NCBI RefSeq assembly: GCF_918797505.1
Contig: NC_092800.1
Span: forward strand, 47,013,022 to 47,077,021
DNA: 64,000 nucleotides
Source of the DNA: Bemisia tabaci
Lineage: Eukaryota; Arthropoda; Insecta; Hemiptera; Aleyrodidae
Reading direction: 5' to 3'
A model generated the notes under the pieces. It had not been told where the DNA came from and did not search any database. It saw only the letters and a list, made by a program, of their open reading frames with translations. Made by a program: the position numbers and the translations under genes. Of this stretch, positions 13,775-25,421 are shown in pieces. How positions within the stretch are numbered: position 1 is the stretch's first letter; each line of letters opens with the position of its first letter.

Positions 13775-14728
13775 CCTGGTAAAAATTGGCAGTAGAAATC
13801 TGTGTTCCGAAATACCATAGACCTACAGCCGGTTGTAAGATTTCCAATAGCTTTTATAGCCGGCAATTTCTTATAGCTTTTTATAGCCGATGGCGACTAA
13901 GTACCAGCCTGGCGATAAAGTGTATGCTGAACATTACTAATAACGGATGCTAGGACTTAATGAGCTTTTGGACTACCGCTCTCTTTTTGGGCCGTAGTAT
14001 CTTGATTTATTTTGCGAGGAAAGCTCCATACTTTTGAAGGATGCCTGCCATGCTCCTATTATGTTGCAGCGCCTTCAATTTCGTATGATACTGTGCAATA
14101 CCTCTGGTGTGTAATAGTTGCCTCCAGCGCCGTGGTACGCTGCGGCGCGGCGCGGCGGGCGGGCAGACAGCGCGAAACGCGCATTGGCGCCTACAAACCT
14201 AACAGGGATACTTCACGCATTGCGCAATGTGTGAAGTATCCCTGTTAGGTTTGTAGGCGCCAATGCGCCGCCGCTCCGCTTTGTGTTAGGCTCTAATATT
14301 TAATCTCGTGGAGTCAGCGTTTTCCAACTCATGACTTTGAAATGTTTGCACAATCTGAATGTATTATTCTCATTTTAATTGATGAAAAAAAATATGTAGT
14401 AAAAGGAAAATGTAATGTGCATTTTGTAAATATTAAGGTGATTCCGTACAATCTTAAGGATTTACAAAGTACACGAATTCCTACACAATTTCTCATAGCC
14501 TTTTATAGCCGATGGCGAAAAAGCAACAGCCAGGCGATAAAGTGTAAAGCCCGGCGATAGGAACTTTAACACGGCTGTATAATTTTTTATCGCTTCGTGT
14601 AGCCCGGCCGTATGATTTTTTCCACTTCCTACAGCCGATTATATGATTTTCTATCGCCTTCTTCAGTCGGCTATAAGAATTCTTATGGTATTTTGAAACG
14701 CAGTACCTATCGTCAATTTTCACCAGGG
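13775..14728. mobile_element. CCTGGTAAAAATTGGC-family element, long copy 1
   Basis: Ends are CCTGGTAAAAATTGGC and CAATTTTCACCAGG. Both flanks consist of TAGCCGGCTATA-type palindromic modules. The middle carries GCGCCTTCAATTTCGTATG, a GC-rich stretch and the 90-bp palindrome at 14179-14268. The same order is found in the copy at 26381. Confidence 0.75.
14179..14268. repeat. 90-bp palindrome with no spacer
   Basis: The arms (GCGCATTGGCGCCTACAAAC...CACGCATTGC and complement) are complementary with one or two mismatches and no loop. A diverged homologue sits at about 26785-26865 in the related element. Confidence 0.85.
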
Positions 14729-15229
14729 TCCTCATTAGCTAAAAAATTTAGGTTAATACTCTTTGTCGGTCTAATCTCGTCTTGTTCTGGAAAGAATATA
14801 TCACAAGCACCGAAAGTCCTTTTTTACAATTGATAACTCAGTTTTGGCAAATATTGGAGTCGTATATTGTGATACTTTTCTCGAAGGGAGACGAATAGCG
14901 CTAATTTATTCCAAGAGTTGTGGGAGCCCTGCATCTTCTAAAATCAGTGGAACTTAACCCAAGTGGCACGATTACGAGACTTGCCAAGAAGCAGATTTGA
15001 GATTCGGATCGAAGCGATTGACAGGATGACATCATTGGTCGTAATCTATTAAGTCTCTCGATGACGAATATATTAACAAGGCTTGAATCTCATTAAAGTA
15101 TACGGCTATTCTGAAATTGAAAGTGGAAGCCGAGACTCTTTTTGTGTCACTAGCGGCAACACTTTATGGCCACCGATGTTTGTTTGCGCATTAAAAGAAA
15201 ATACAAATATTGTGGTCGAAATACTGCCA

Positions 15230-15492
15230 GCGGGCTGGTTATTGAAATGGACGGATGAAGAAAAAGATGGGGAAATGGAGCGACTATCGGTTGAAGCTAG
15301 TGAGTTGCAATGGACAAAGGTAGTAAGTAACAGACTAAGTAAGGGGAACTCACGCTAGTTACTGTAGTTATAGTTCATAATTTTCCCCCTCAGTCGATGC
15401 TCGAGAACTACCCGTTTCAACCAAAGGGATCACTCCATATTCCCTTTTGATTTTGGTCAATCGCTTTGTCTATTTTTATAATCAACCCACAG
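15230..15492. mobile_element. GACAAAGC MITE family, copy 3
   Basis: The left end CAGCGGGCTGGTTATTGAAA and a right end of the CGCTTTGTCTATTTTTATAATCAACCCAC type mark this as a diverged copy. The plus-strand frame at 15083-15358 runs through it and is rejected as a gene. Confidence 0.6.
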
Positions 15493-15859
15493 CGATTCAA
15501 AATTGGACTGAAAGGTCAATACTTCCAGTACGCGGATAGTGGCCACGGATCAATACGTAACCGTCTCATCGAATAGGAACCTTAGTCGAAATCTTCAGTA
15601 CAGCAATTTTTTTTAAATTTGCTGGGAACATATAATTTTGAGATCCCCGCAAAAAATGCTCATTATTGACCGAAGAAAATTGAGAATAAGTTGCAAGCGG
15701 CTCAGTCAGAAGTCAGGAGGGAAGCGAAATCTGTAGGTTTTTCAAGAGAAAAAACTATAGGTCCAATTTTTAAAAGGGGAGATTGGTTTACAATTAGAGT
15801 CAAGTGATTTTTTTGGTAAGGAATGAACTAAGAAGGATCTAAGGTTGTGTTACTAACTA

Positions 15860-15938
15860 GGGGGCTACGCCCCCTGGCCGCTACGCGGCCCAACCCCCTG
15901 AAGGCGCTCCGCGCCATCAATGGGCCGCTTCGCGGCCC
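15860..15938. repeat. Row of four perfect GC mini-hairpins
   Basis: GGGGGC-TAC-GCCCCC (15860-15874), GGCCGC-TAC-GCGGCC (15876-15890), GGCGC-TCC-GCGCC (15903-15915) and GGGCCGC-TTC-GCGGCCC (15922-15938) each have a 3-base loop. They may be the 3' body of the minus-strand SINE that starts near 16236. Confidence 0.75.
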
Positions 15939-16156
15939 TATTTTTACCATCCTTTCAGTGTTAGTTTTATTTTCCCCGTAAAAAATTACAATATGAGGAA
16001 CACTTTACTTTTAGAATGAAATAATTTTTGGTTTTGATGAATAAAGGAAAAAAAAAATTTGAAGTCAATTAAAATGACGCGTTTTGGAATGACTGCTTGA
16101 TGAAATATTGCAGTAGAACAACGAACAATGATAATTAGGTAATAATGAAATAATTC

Positions 16157-16236
16157 AGGAGCCTGGGATCGAACCCACACCGTGATTAAGATGGACAACT
16201 CTGACGTCTTAGACGACTCGGCCACCGCGCGTCTTC
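16157..16236 (-). repeat. tRNA-derived SINE head
   Basis: On the minus strand the sequence contains GGTGGCCGAGTCG (A box, 16214-16226) and GGTTCGATCCC (B box, 16165-16175) at tRNA-like spacing, with a Leu/Ser-tRNA-like start (GCGCGGTGGCCGAG). The acceptor stem and anticodon arm are degenerate, so it is not a functional tRNA gene. Confidence 0.65.
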
Positions 16237-16375
16237 AGGTATCAGGTGCGAATCTTGTGTAGATAAGGAGAGAGCTGATGCGCAGGCTACGCAGCTACTG
16301 CGCAACCTCCTCGACCACTGCGCATCCTCCCGCGCATAGCGGTAGCAGTCACGGAGCGTTCTGTAAATTCACTCA

Positions 16376-16700
16376 CTTTTATAACGTGATTTTAAAAAAA
16401 CCTGGGTCCTAGTTCCAAAATCTTATTAAAGCGGGCTCATCTAGGGCCTATTACCTGTCGATTTACGCAAAAATCATGAAAATCGGCCCGGTAGAACGCT
16501 CAAACGAACTATGACAAAAAGTATAAATTTACATTGTTTAAATGGGAGAATTCGCAACTTTACCACGTAATATAAAAAAACCTGGGCCATATTTTGAAAA
16601 TCTGAAAAAAGTTGGCTTATCTAGAGACAATTGCCCGTCGATAGCCGCAAAAATCATGAAAATCGGCCCGGTAGAACGCTGGAACTAAGCGTCACCAGTT
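16376..16700. repeat. Two-copy tandem repeat, about 179-bp period
   Basis: AAAAAAACCTGGG (16393 and 16572) and CAAAAATCATGAAAATCGGC (16466 and 16649) recur in the same order, followed by CCGGTAGAACGCT in both units. Confidence 0.7.
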
Positions 16701-16861
16701 TCGCAAAATTAGGAGGTCTTGGAGCTTATAGTATAGATGTGAAATTCGAGGGAAGAGCACGGAAACTAATATGAGGAAATGGTTACTCAAGTAGAACGAA
16801 CTGCCATAGATTAATAATACTAATATTTAACAATTACACGCTACAATTACCTGTTACTACT

Positions 16862-16894
<33 letters not shown>

Positions 16895-18069
16895 GAGGTG
16901 TGGTCCTGGTCTTTGTTCCCTATCTCGTAATTGAAGGAATCTTCCCATCGAAATTATTTCTATAATAAAATAATTATAAGTCGGAATTTTTCTCTGCACT
17001 GAATTTTTTACTGAACTTGAGAAAAATTGCTATGCAAAAGAGTTTTGGCTCCGAGAAATGAGGAAATTTTTCCTATCACCGCGCCGGTCACAAATGGGAA
17101 ATTGGAAATACGGGAGAAAATTTAGGAGGAAAAAGCAAAAATTACCGGTCCTCCGCTGAGAGCGCCAGCGATTAACATTGTTTCAATCCTAATGTTGCCA
17201 CTTGACATTCTACTCATTTGTGACGGCTAAGCTTCACTAACGAGGTAGTCCGAAGCATTCAAAGACAAGGTAATTAAAAGCGATTGAATGTATTATTACT
17301 TCTTCGTCTTCCATTAAAGAAATTCTGCCGCATTTCCTCTTGCGCGGTTCAAAATACGTCTTGCTCGTTGTATCCACACTATCACTCTCAATTTCATAGA
17401 ATATGTGTCTATAGTCCAGTAAACGAAGGGAAAAAAGAGGGGGTTTGATGAACAAATTAGTAACAAGCTAATTTTTCCCCCCATTGATAGTACCCATTGA
17501 GAGGACCATTTTCCCAAAAGTCCCCATCCCTACCCCCCTAGGGATTTTTGCTAGCCCCCCTCAAAGTTGAAAAATCCCCCTCTGATTCAAAGCGCTATAA
17601 CTCAGACCCTAATGTAGCTAGACACCTCTAATTTTTTTTTAAAATGTCCGTCTTGATATGTTCTTTAAGAAATTTTTAATAATCATGCAAATTTTTCCAC
17701 GGAAAGCTGAAAATTTTGAAAAAATTCGCAAATTTTTAGAAATCGAATTGCCTCTTTTTCACAAAGAGCGTGATAACTTTTTTCTAACTGCAACTATGAA
17801 CTTTTTGTTTATTAGAAACTTTGTAGGGAACACAATTTCCTTTCAATTGGTCCTCTTGAAGTAAGGATTCGGACAATGAGTGGGGTGGGAGAGGAGCCGA
17901 AACATGACGCAGTGCGATGCCGCGCGGCGCCGTGCCGCACCCAGCGCTGAGCGGTACGCCTGGCGACCAGAGGGGCTGGCGATCGTCTTGATAGTCACAT
18001 ACTAAGTTGACTTCAATCGACATCGTTATATTTTTTCTGAGCATATACTGTGACTTGTGGCAAAGATTT

Positions 18070-18331
18070 TGCCGTACTTAGGAAAAAAGCCTCATGAAAG
18101 TTCGAATGTTGCCGAATTTTCTCTTATACGATATTTTGCTATATACCTACGTAAAATTATGAATATTTTTTCGATAGGTACCCTATCAGACACCGTAAAC
18201 AAAACTGTGTATTCGATTCCCTGAAAATTTGCAAGAAAATTGCTCACAAGTTTGCCGGAAAATTCTTATTATATCAGAGGAAATTGGGCAACGTCCGAAT
18301 GTTCATACGGCGTTCTTTCTTGGCATGGCAG
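18070..18331. mobile_element. GGCAGCGTGCTTAG-type MITE, copy 1
   Basis: The left end GCCGTACTTAGGAAAAAAGCC...CGAATGTTGCC pairs imperfectly with GGCAACGTCCGAATGTTCATACGG...CTTGGCATGGCAG. It relates to the copies at 29021-29274 and 33009-33263. Confidence 0.55.
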
Positions 18332-18566
18332 TATTGCGTCGCCTCATTTGACTATGAACGGATTAAGATGGTCCTGCATCCTTAAAAACACGACATCTCG
18401 ATGAAAAGACGGTGCCGAGCATTTTTTTCAGCATGCCGCCGCTTTCACCACGCTTCCTAGGAAAAATGAATGGAAATATCCTATAGACAAAGTGCCGACC
18501 AGCGGTCAAGTTCCGAATCTGAGGGTAGGAACCAGGATGGCTCCAGGAGTCGGAGGATGTATTGTA

Positions 18567-18902
18567 CACGGAGAAAAAAATCTCGTGCGTGGGACCCGAA
18601 GTTTAGGTCATATGGATCTCTGAAGTTTTCGGATTGAGCATCTGAACACTTAAGGTCTGGCTGCCGAAGTTCAGGTATGACATCTGAAACTTCAGTTCTT
18701 ACATCTGAAGTACTTCGGTTTTCACATCCGAAAAATTTCGGTTCTCACATCTGAAGTACTTCAGATGTAAGAACTGAAGTTTTAGATGTCAGACCTGAAC
18801 TTCGGCAGCTAGACCTTAAGTGTTCAGATGCTCATTCCGAAAACTTCCGAGATCCATACGACCTAAACTTCGGGTCCCACGTACGAAATTTTTTTCTCCG
18901 TG
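18567..18902. mobile_element. 336-bp hairpin element, TA-flanked
   Basis: The sequence begins CACGGAGAAAAAAATCTCG and ends with its complement. Almost the entire length pairs with itself (GGACCCGAAGTTTAGGT, CTTAAGGTCTGGCTGCCGAAG and others). TA occurs on both sides (18565-18566, 18903-18904). The centre contains repeated ACATCTGAAGTACTTC modules. This is typical of palindromic Tc1/mariner-type MITEs. Confidence 0.65.
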
Positions 18903-18908
18903 TATGAG

Positions 18909-20153
18909 GCGCGTACTGAAAATGACCGCGGTGGAAGAGTTCATTCTCTCTTTATGCTGCAAGAGTGTGTGAGAAAATGCCGAAAAGATGGCCGAAACTT
19001 GCTACTTACGGAGATATTGTCAATATGTACGTATCTTGTGCTCTTAAGCGATACACTAAGCATTCATCTTTTGTTTTCGACGGTTATCCTGCTTATTCAA
19101 CCACAAAAGGTCAAGAAAAATTAAGAAGAGCAAAAAAAAAAAACAGCCACAATAAATTTCACTTTAGTAATGCAGTGTAGGTACGAAAACGCAGGCTGAA
19201 TTTCTCTCAAATTCTTAAAATAAGAAAAAGCTCATTGCAGCTGTCAGTGAGGAGTTGAGAAAAGTTGGTGTCGAGGTGTTTATTGCAGAGGCCGATGCAG
19301 ATCGGGATATTGTCTCGTCTGCCATTTTGAAAGCTGAGAGAGGAGAAACAGTTGTTATGGTAGGGACGGACACTGATCTTATGGTTATAATGTTAACATT
19401 AATCAAGAGAAGGAAACTAAAAATATTTTTCAAAATTCCTGGAACTTCAAAAAATCCTGGTACTCTGTATAATATCGTGAAACTAGTCGACGATTTTAAG
19501 CTAACTAGTTCTTTACTTCTTTTCGCTTATGCAATGACAGGATGCGACACCACCTCCACTCTTTTCAGGACAAGTAAAATAAAAGCATACAACCTCCCAG
19601 TTAATGATTCTTCTTTACAAAAAGATGTTCTAATTTTTAATGAGTCGAATGTTCATAAGGAAAGAATAGGCACAGTAGGCGAAAAATATTTAATTCATTT
19701 TTATGGGGGAGCCAACTTAACTCAAATTTTAGATGAGTGCCGCTTTATAATGTATTCAAGAAAAGTTGCTAAAATGTCCTTAAAATCTAAATTTGAGATG
19801 GTGACTCTTCCACCAACATCATTACCGGCGAAACAGCATAGCTTTAGAGTTTACTATCAAATTCAAGTTTGGCTTGGAAATAGTTCTCTCGACCCGAGAG
19901 AGTGGGGATGGAGGGAAGAGGAGGGAAGCGATGAAAGAAAATTTCTATTACCTATTCATTCTACATTAAATTTTGCGCCTGATGATGTTATATAGATGAC
20001 CTCCTGTAACTGTAAATTAAGTCTGGTTGCGGCACAAACTGTAAATGTTTTAAAAAAGGGCTCTGTTGTTCAGCTATGTGTCGTAATTGTAGTGGCGGAA
20101 CATGTAAAAATATATTACCAACCGTCGAAGAATTTGAAGAGGACCATCTATAG
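18909..20153 (+). pseudogene. Degenerate FEN/XPG-I-like nuclease-fold ORF with Cys-rich tail
   Basis: The longest open part (19255-19995) shows the acidic motifs of the XPG-I/FEN/PIN nuclease group in order: AEADAD (residues about 11-16), GTDTDLMV (37-44) and MTGCDTT (94-100). FEN1-type enzymes have the equivalent EAEAE, DxD and GCD. Upstream in other frames are FVFDGYPAYSTTKG and AEFLSNS. Downstream, past LPPTSLPAKQHSFR and DPREWGW, a Cys-rich tail continues in a shifted frame (20022-20153, SGCGTNCKCF...CRNCSGGTC). From memory, proteins of this layout are multicopy in insect genomes. Lesions seen are a frameshift near 19135-19190, TAA at 19216-19218, TAG at 19993-19995 and a frameshift at about 20020. 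A hairpin element abuts the 5' side. It lies inside long inverted repeats, so it may be the relic of a transposon gene. Function in DNA processing is inferred from the fold alone. Confidence 0.65.
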
Positions 20154-22001
20154 GTTTTTGCCCGAAATAGTTTTAAGTATCGTCTTGAACTTGCCAACAG
20201 CTAACTTTATGTGTCCATTTTCGTTATTTTATGTCATTATTGTTTTGTTACTGATAATTTTTACGATGATTGCTTTTATTTGCTGTTCAATTAATTTTAA
20301 CCTGAAAATTAACGAATGCCATCAATAATAGACTACATCGCTTAAAAGGTGACATTTTTGTAATACCCATGTAGGCATTTTCTTTCGTATTAAATATTTG
20401 TTTTTGCTCTAATTTTTCGTAGAGCTGTGTGTTCTTTCATAAGTAAAACTATTAGGTAATTAAAGATATCCATAAATTTCCACCTCAATCTAATTCTATA
20501 CTCATTTATTCCTCTTATTCAGTCATGTTTACTACTAACTAAATTTCAAAATGTTTCACTCTCAAAAAAATAAATAAAAAAAGGAAGGAAGCGAAAACGC
20601 GTCCAAGTGGAAACAGCTTCATTCAAATATAATGTAATTATTTATAGCCAAACATATTGAAAAATTTATGGTTTTGAAAGATAAAATTTATCTGCAGTTC
20701 ACAAGAATGTTGCCCTCTTAGAATTGAAGAAAAAAAAATTCTAGGAGTGGGCTTTTTGAGAAACATGCCGCCATGAAGCATTGAGTTGGGGCGGTTCTAT
20801 GTGAGTGCTGCGTGTTATTATACGCTGCGCTGCGCCGCGCTGAGCCGCGCTCTGCCGGACTTCCACCCCCCTCTCATCCTCACCCTTTGCTCCTACCTTA
20901 ACTTCCAATACACCATTTGATAGGAAATTGCGTCCTCTAAAAATTTTCATATAAGTATAAATTCCATTTTTTAATCGATAACGGAGTTATTCCGATTTAT
21001 TTAAAAAAAAATAATTCCATTTCATAAATTTTGAATTTGTTTTAAAATTTTCTTAACGATCTCTTGATAAATTTTGATGACCAATGGTTTCATTTTAACG
21101 TACGTATCAATACGAACAATTTAAAAAAAAATTGAGGTGTCTAACTATAATAGGAGCCAAGTTACAGCAGTTTAATTGGAAGGGGGGATTTTTCAACTTT
21201 GAGGGGGGCTAGCAAAAATCCCTAGGGGGCTAGGAATGGGGACTTTTGTGAAAATACGCCCCACAGTGGGTATAATCAGTGGTAAAAATTTCAGCTTGTT
21301 ACTAATTTGTTCCGCATAAATCCCTTCGTTTACTGGACTATCTAGTGGAATCAATTTCATTTGAAAAGGGTAGGTGGGAATGTTCTTTCGCATCGATGTA
21401 GAAAGTGTGGATGCTCGAATAATGGGTCCGTTGTGTAGTTTTGCTGGAGAGAAAAGAGGGATTGCGTCGTATGGAAGGTAATTGAAAAAACACCATCAGC
21501 ACACCGTGAAACTCTGAAATTCATTCTTACCTGTTCAATCTGCGTAAGAAATTTTTCGCATTACTGAACTTGCCGCTTCAAAGGTCATACACAATGGCCG
21601 AGGTGTAATTTTACACTCCATGCGAAAGTTAAAATGGCCGCCTTTATGTGTTGCAGTTTTTTAAGGCAGAAGAAACAACATCACAAACGTTGTTTATTCG
21701 GCCCCTTCTCTCTACCTCTTTTCAAATTAATTTTAATAAGTGGCAGTATTTTTGTTTCATTTGAGAAACTTTCGCGTAACTGCTTCTTAGTTTCGCATGG
21801 AGTTATGGAGCCAGGGTGACTAACTGATTCAATGCGACTTAGCTCATAGATGACAACCTATCTGATGTGTCTTTGCAGTTGTAATGGATACTTTTGGAAG
21901 TGGGAAGTTCTAAGATGCGCGAATTTTTTATGTCCTGAGGGAAGAAACAGTATTGGGAAACATGTCAGCTAGAGTCTACTAAGATCGATCCGACCCGAAT
22001 T

Positions 22002-22342
22002 CCCTGGTAAAAATTGGCTGTAGGAGCTGCGGTTAAAAATAGCATAGGAATTCTTATAGCCGGCCATAAGAGGCGATAGAAAATCATATAGCTGGCTGTA
22101 CAAAGTGGAGTTAATCATACAATCGGGCTATACGAAGCGATAAAAAATTATACAGCCGGGCTATAACTAGTTCCTACCGCCGGGCTATACAGTTTATCGC
22201 CTTGCTGTAGCTGTATCGCCATCGGTTGTGAAAGGCTGTAAGAAATTGTATAGCGGGCTATAGAAGCTGTAGGTAATCTTATAGCCGGCTGTAGATCTAC
22301 AGTATTTTGGGAAAAAGTTCCTACTGCCAATTTTAATCAGGG
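22002..22342. mobile_element. CCTGGTAAAAATTGGC-family element, short copy 2
   Basis: Ends are CCCTGGTAAAAATTGGC and GCCAATTTTAATCAGGG. The element consists only of repeated TAGCCGGGCTATA-type modules. It lacks the middle of the long copies. It interrupts the first unit of a tandem duplication; comparison with the second unit suggests a TT target duplication. Confidence 0.75.
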
Positions 22343-22770
22343 TTGCTAGTCAGAATATCAATTTTAAAGAGAGAAGTCTCGATTCAACCGTGTTAAAATT
22401 CCATTTTCTGGAAATATATCTAATGTGTACGAGTTGCATTTTGTACCCTACAGTTTTCAAAAAATCTAAGTATTCTAAATACTTCAAAATTTTAGGACCA
22501 TTAACAGGGCAGGTTGTTTTTTTTTTTTTACTTCACTTGAGTAATGGTGTGGAGAAAAAAGAATGTGTTTCTTTTTGGCAATTAATTGCTTGCGCCCTGA
22601 GAAAACAAGTCCTCTATGGAAACATGACATCTAGAGTCCATTAAGATCAATCCAATCCGAATTGCAAGTCAAACCCTCAATTGTACTGGCAATGAGAGAA
22701 ATTTCGACTGAATCTTATTGAATTTCCATTTTTATTGAATATATCGGTTGCGATTTTGGCTCCTGCAGTT

Positions 22771-23576
22771 CAGGGCCGGATTTACCTACTTGCCGCCCAT
22801 TGGCCACCTGTATTTTGCCGCCTCCTTCTCATTCGTTTTGAAACATCAATAAAAACCATCAAGTGAACGTGCCGCAGGAGTAGGGGTGCATAAAACGCGT
22901 TTAATCGTGTTAGACACATTTTTTGCGAAAGCCCTGGCAACACTACCAGTAAAAGTTTACGGAACTTTGCACCAAAGTTAAGTTCCATAAACCTACCTCT
23001 ATGTGGACAAGGCCTTCCATTTACAAGAAATGAACGAAAAAATTATGAAAGAAAAAACATGAATGTGGTTTAATAATTTTAACTTCCGCCACCGCGCTGC
23101 GCTGACCACACTGTGTTCGGCGCAATGCGTGAAGTATTCGTGCAGTCTTGTAGGCGCTATGCGTTTCACGCCAACCGCTGCTGAGCGCATTGTGTTTGAC
23201 GCAATGCGTGAAGTATGCATGCAGTCTTGTAGGCGCTAATATGTGTCACATGCCGAACGCCGCGCCCAGGGCTTCTCCTTTCCATCTCAAGTCTTCGTCA
23301 TTATTGCTCTCTGCACCGCGCCGTTCCAGGCCGAATTGCGTGTTTGATTTCTCTCTTTACTCGACTAATTAAAGGTGCTGTTTCTTGTATCACCGAAAGA
23401 CGACAAAATTAGGAATTATCATACTCTCGGGAAATGAGAGATTTTGTCGCATTTTCTCGTTTGTAATTTTTTTCTGAATCCGATTTTTTTTATCCCCACT
23501 TTTAAAAATAGTGTAAAATTTGAATTTGCCGCCCATGGGCTGCTGCCCAATTGGCCACCTCCTAAATCCGGCCCTG
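22771..23576. mobile_element. hAT-like MITE (CAGGGCCGGATTTA family), copy 1
   Basis: Inverted ends CAGGGCCGGATTTA and TAAATCCGGCCCTG are flanked by a perfect 8-bp TSD, CTGCAGTT (22763-22770, 23577-23584). Subterminal TTGCCGCCCATTGGCC-like blocks also pair. Inside are two tandem copies of a CGCAATGCGTGAAGTAT...GTCTTGTAGGCGCT module (23121-23160, 23200-23240). Confidence 0.85.
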
Positions 23577-23584
23577 CTGCAGTT

Positions 23585-23802
23585 TTTAAAAAATCTCGGT
23601 AACCTGAATACTTCAAAATCGTAGGACTATTATCCAGATGCACTGATCTTTCTCATAGTTGAGCAATGGTAATGGATTAGGAAAAAATTATTTTGAAATG
23701 AAATGTAGTGAATAATAATTGTGTCAGTAAAATACTACGCCTCAATGTAAAATTTGCAGGTATACTTGAGAAATTTCACTTTCCATCTCTGTTGTCTAGG
23801 CA

Positions 23803-23855
<53 letters not shown>

Positions 23856-25381
23856 ATGCAGGAACAAGGGAAACATGGAACAAGAAACTCGGAGGCGAAT
23901 ATGCTACGGATGTGGAACCTCCGACCGTCGATCAGGCTCCGCATCCTACGATCTCTTAAACGAATTCTCAGCATGCCCATCTGCAGAACAAGTCCCGAAT
24001 TTGTGAACAAGAGAGGCGACTAACTGGAGGCGATGATAATCTTGTCTCCGCCAACCAGCGCAGCGGTGTCATATCATGTTTTACTCAAGTTCATCCATTC
24101 TCCTTTGATCCATAAATGTTCGTTAATCCATTCGTTTAATGAAAAATTATTTTGATGCAACGGAACTGCTGTGAAACCAAAAATGTTGTGTGGTACGAAG
24201 GGGAGAGGCACAAGAGATCGCACCTTCACGGAGGGTCTCAAAGAACTTCTCCATTCTTGAAAAGTAGGATTTGGGCGGCCGTTTCAGGAAAATTTTGAAA
24301 ATTTGGATATTTCAAAGCAACGTTGAGCAAATAAAATAAAACTGTGTAAAATGATTATTACATAAGCAAACATTTTACTGGGAAAATGTGGAATTGTTCG
24401 AATTTTCATGGGTCGTCCTTCCTTATTACGACAGCACACCCATTCGGGCCGCTCTTTACGCGGTTCACAAAAATGTCCGTAAAACTTGACAATGTTGTCT
24501 CGAACGAGGTGCCAAACTGTGAAATAGTAAACGCTGCCTTCATTTTTTATTTGTCGGCAAAAGACTTTTGGTCGTTAATCAATTTATAATTCTACCGATG
24601 ATAAACTACGTAATGATAAAATCTCGACGAAACTCTTTTGTTATGCTTGAAAGATTAGCTTGAAATTTTTAATCTCTTAGCAGCTCTCTGCGAAACTGTG
24701 GCAATAGGCGAATGAAAGCAGTAAAGTCAAAAAATTTTCGAGACGGTTTACCTTATTGAACTGACAGCAGGTCACACATTTATCTGTGATACCGAAATTG
24801 TAAGACCTCAAACGAAATGTTTCCTCTTGTAGTTGCAATATTGCTCTAAAGTTGCAGTATTTTTTAGTTATTTGAGAGAATTTTTTTAGCTTGCTTCAGG
24901 CAACCCAGTAGTATTAGCTGATCGAAGGAGTTGAAAAACTCGTGAATTTCAAAGAGAAAACTTTTTAAAAAAACTTTGAAAATATCTTAGTCGGAGACCT
25001 TTATTGTTCTTTTTACGTAAAAATTCCATCTTGCAATTTTACTGCTATGAACTTTAACAAACTTTATGGAGCGATATTAATTTGTGTTATTCCAGTAGAT
25101 AAGCAGTTCCTATATTCGCAGTATGTTTATTGCCTATACAGAAAAACTGAAAGCAAATGAGATGGAAGATCTCTACGTATAAATGAACAACGTATCGACG
25201 GTAAAACTTCCAAACCACGTAACTCGGTTGGCAATGTAACAGACTTCCCACCATACTTACTTTATTTTTTAATTGAAAAACTATTCAGCGTTATTTTTTA
25301 AACATTTTCGTGAATATTCTCCTCTGCACCGGGAAAATCCTGTGAGAAATTCAAGGAATGAAGTTGATTTGTCCTTCTTAA

Positions 25382-25421
<40 letters not shown>

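Larger units (their letters stand above)
17325..21450. mobile_element. Long-TIR element enclosing the FEN-like relic
   Basis: Sequence from about 17325-17960 recurs inverted at about 20820-21450. Matching blocks include GTCCAGTAAACGAAGGG versus CCCTTCGTTTACTGGAC, the CCCCTAGGGATTTTTGC block versus its complement (17540/21210), the AGACACCTCTAATT block versus its complement (17620/21130), and GC-rich CGCGCTGCGCC-like cores. Arms are clearly diverged. Between them lie a MITE (18070-18331), a TA-flanked hairpin (18567-18902) and the FEN-like pseudogene. Arm limits are approximate and no TSD was identified. Confidence 0.5.
21880..23700. repeat. Tandem duplication (unit about 315 bp), each unit holding a different element
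   Basis: GAAACATGTCAGCTAGAGTC (21958) matches GAAACATGACATCTAGAGTC (22619), and CTACAGTTTTCAAAAAATCT (22451) matches CTGCAGTTTTTAAAAAATCT around the second insertion. Removing the CCTGG-family element from unit 1 and the hAT-like MITE from unit 2 leaves two alignable units of about 315 bp. A partial third begins near 23665. Confidence 0.7.

Noticed and set aside
16157..16236. tRNA gene
   Set aside because: A and B boxes are good, but the acceptor stem and anticodon arm are degenerate; a SINE head fits better.
23708..24023. Frames with Lys or Phe runs (also at 25273-25528, 29702-29968, 55266-55541)
   Set aside because: They read through poly(A)/poly(T) tracts.
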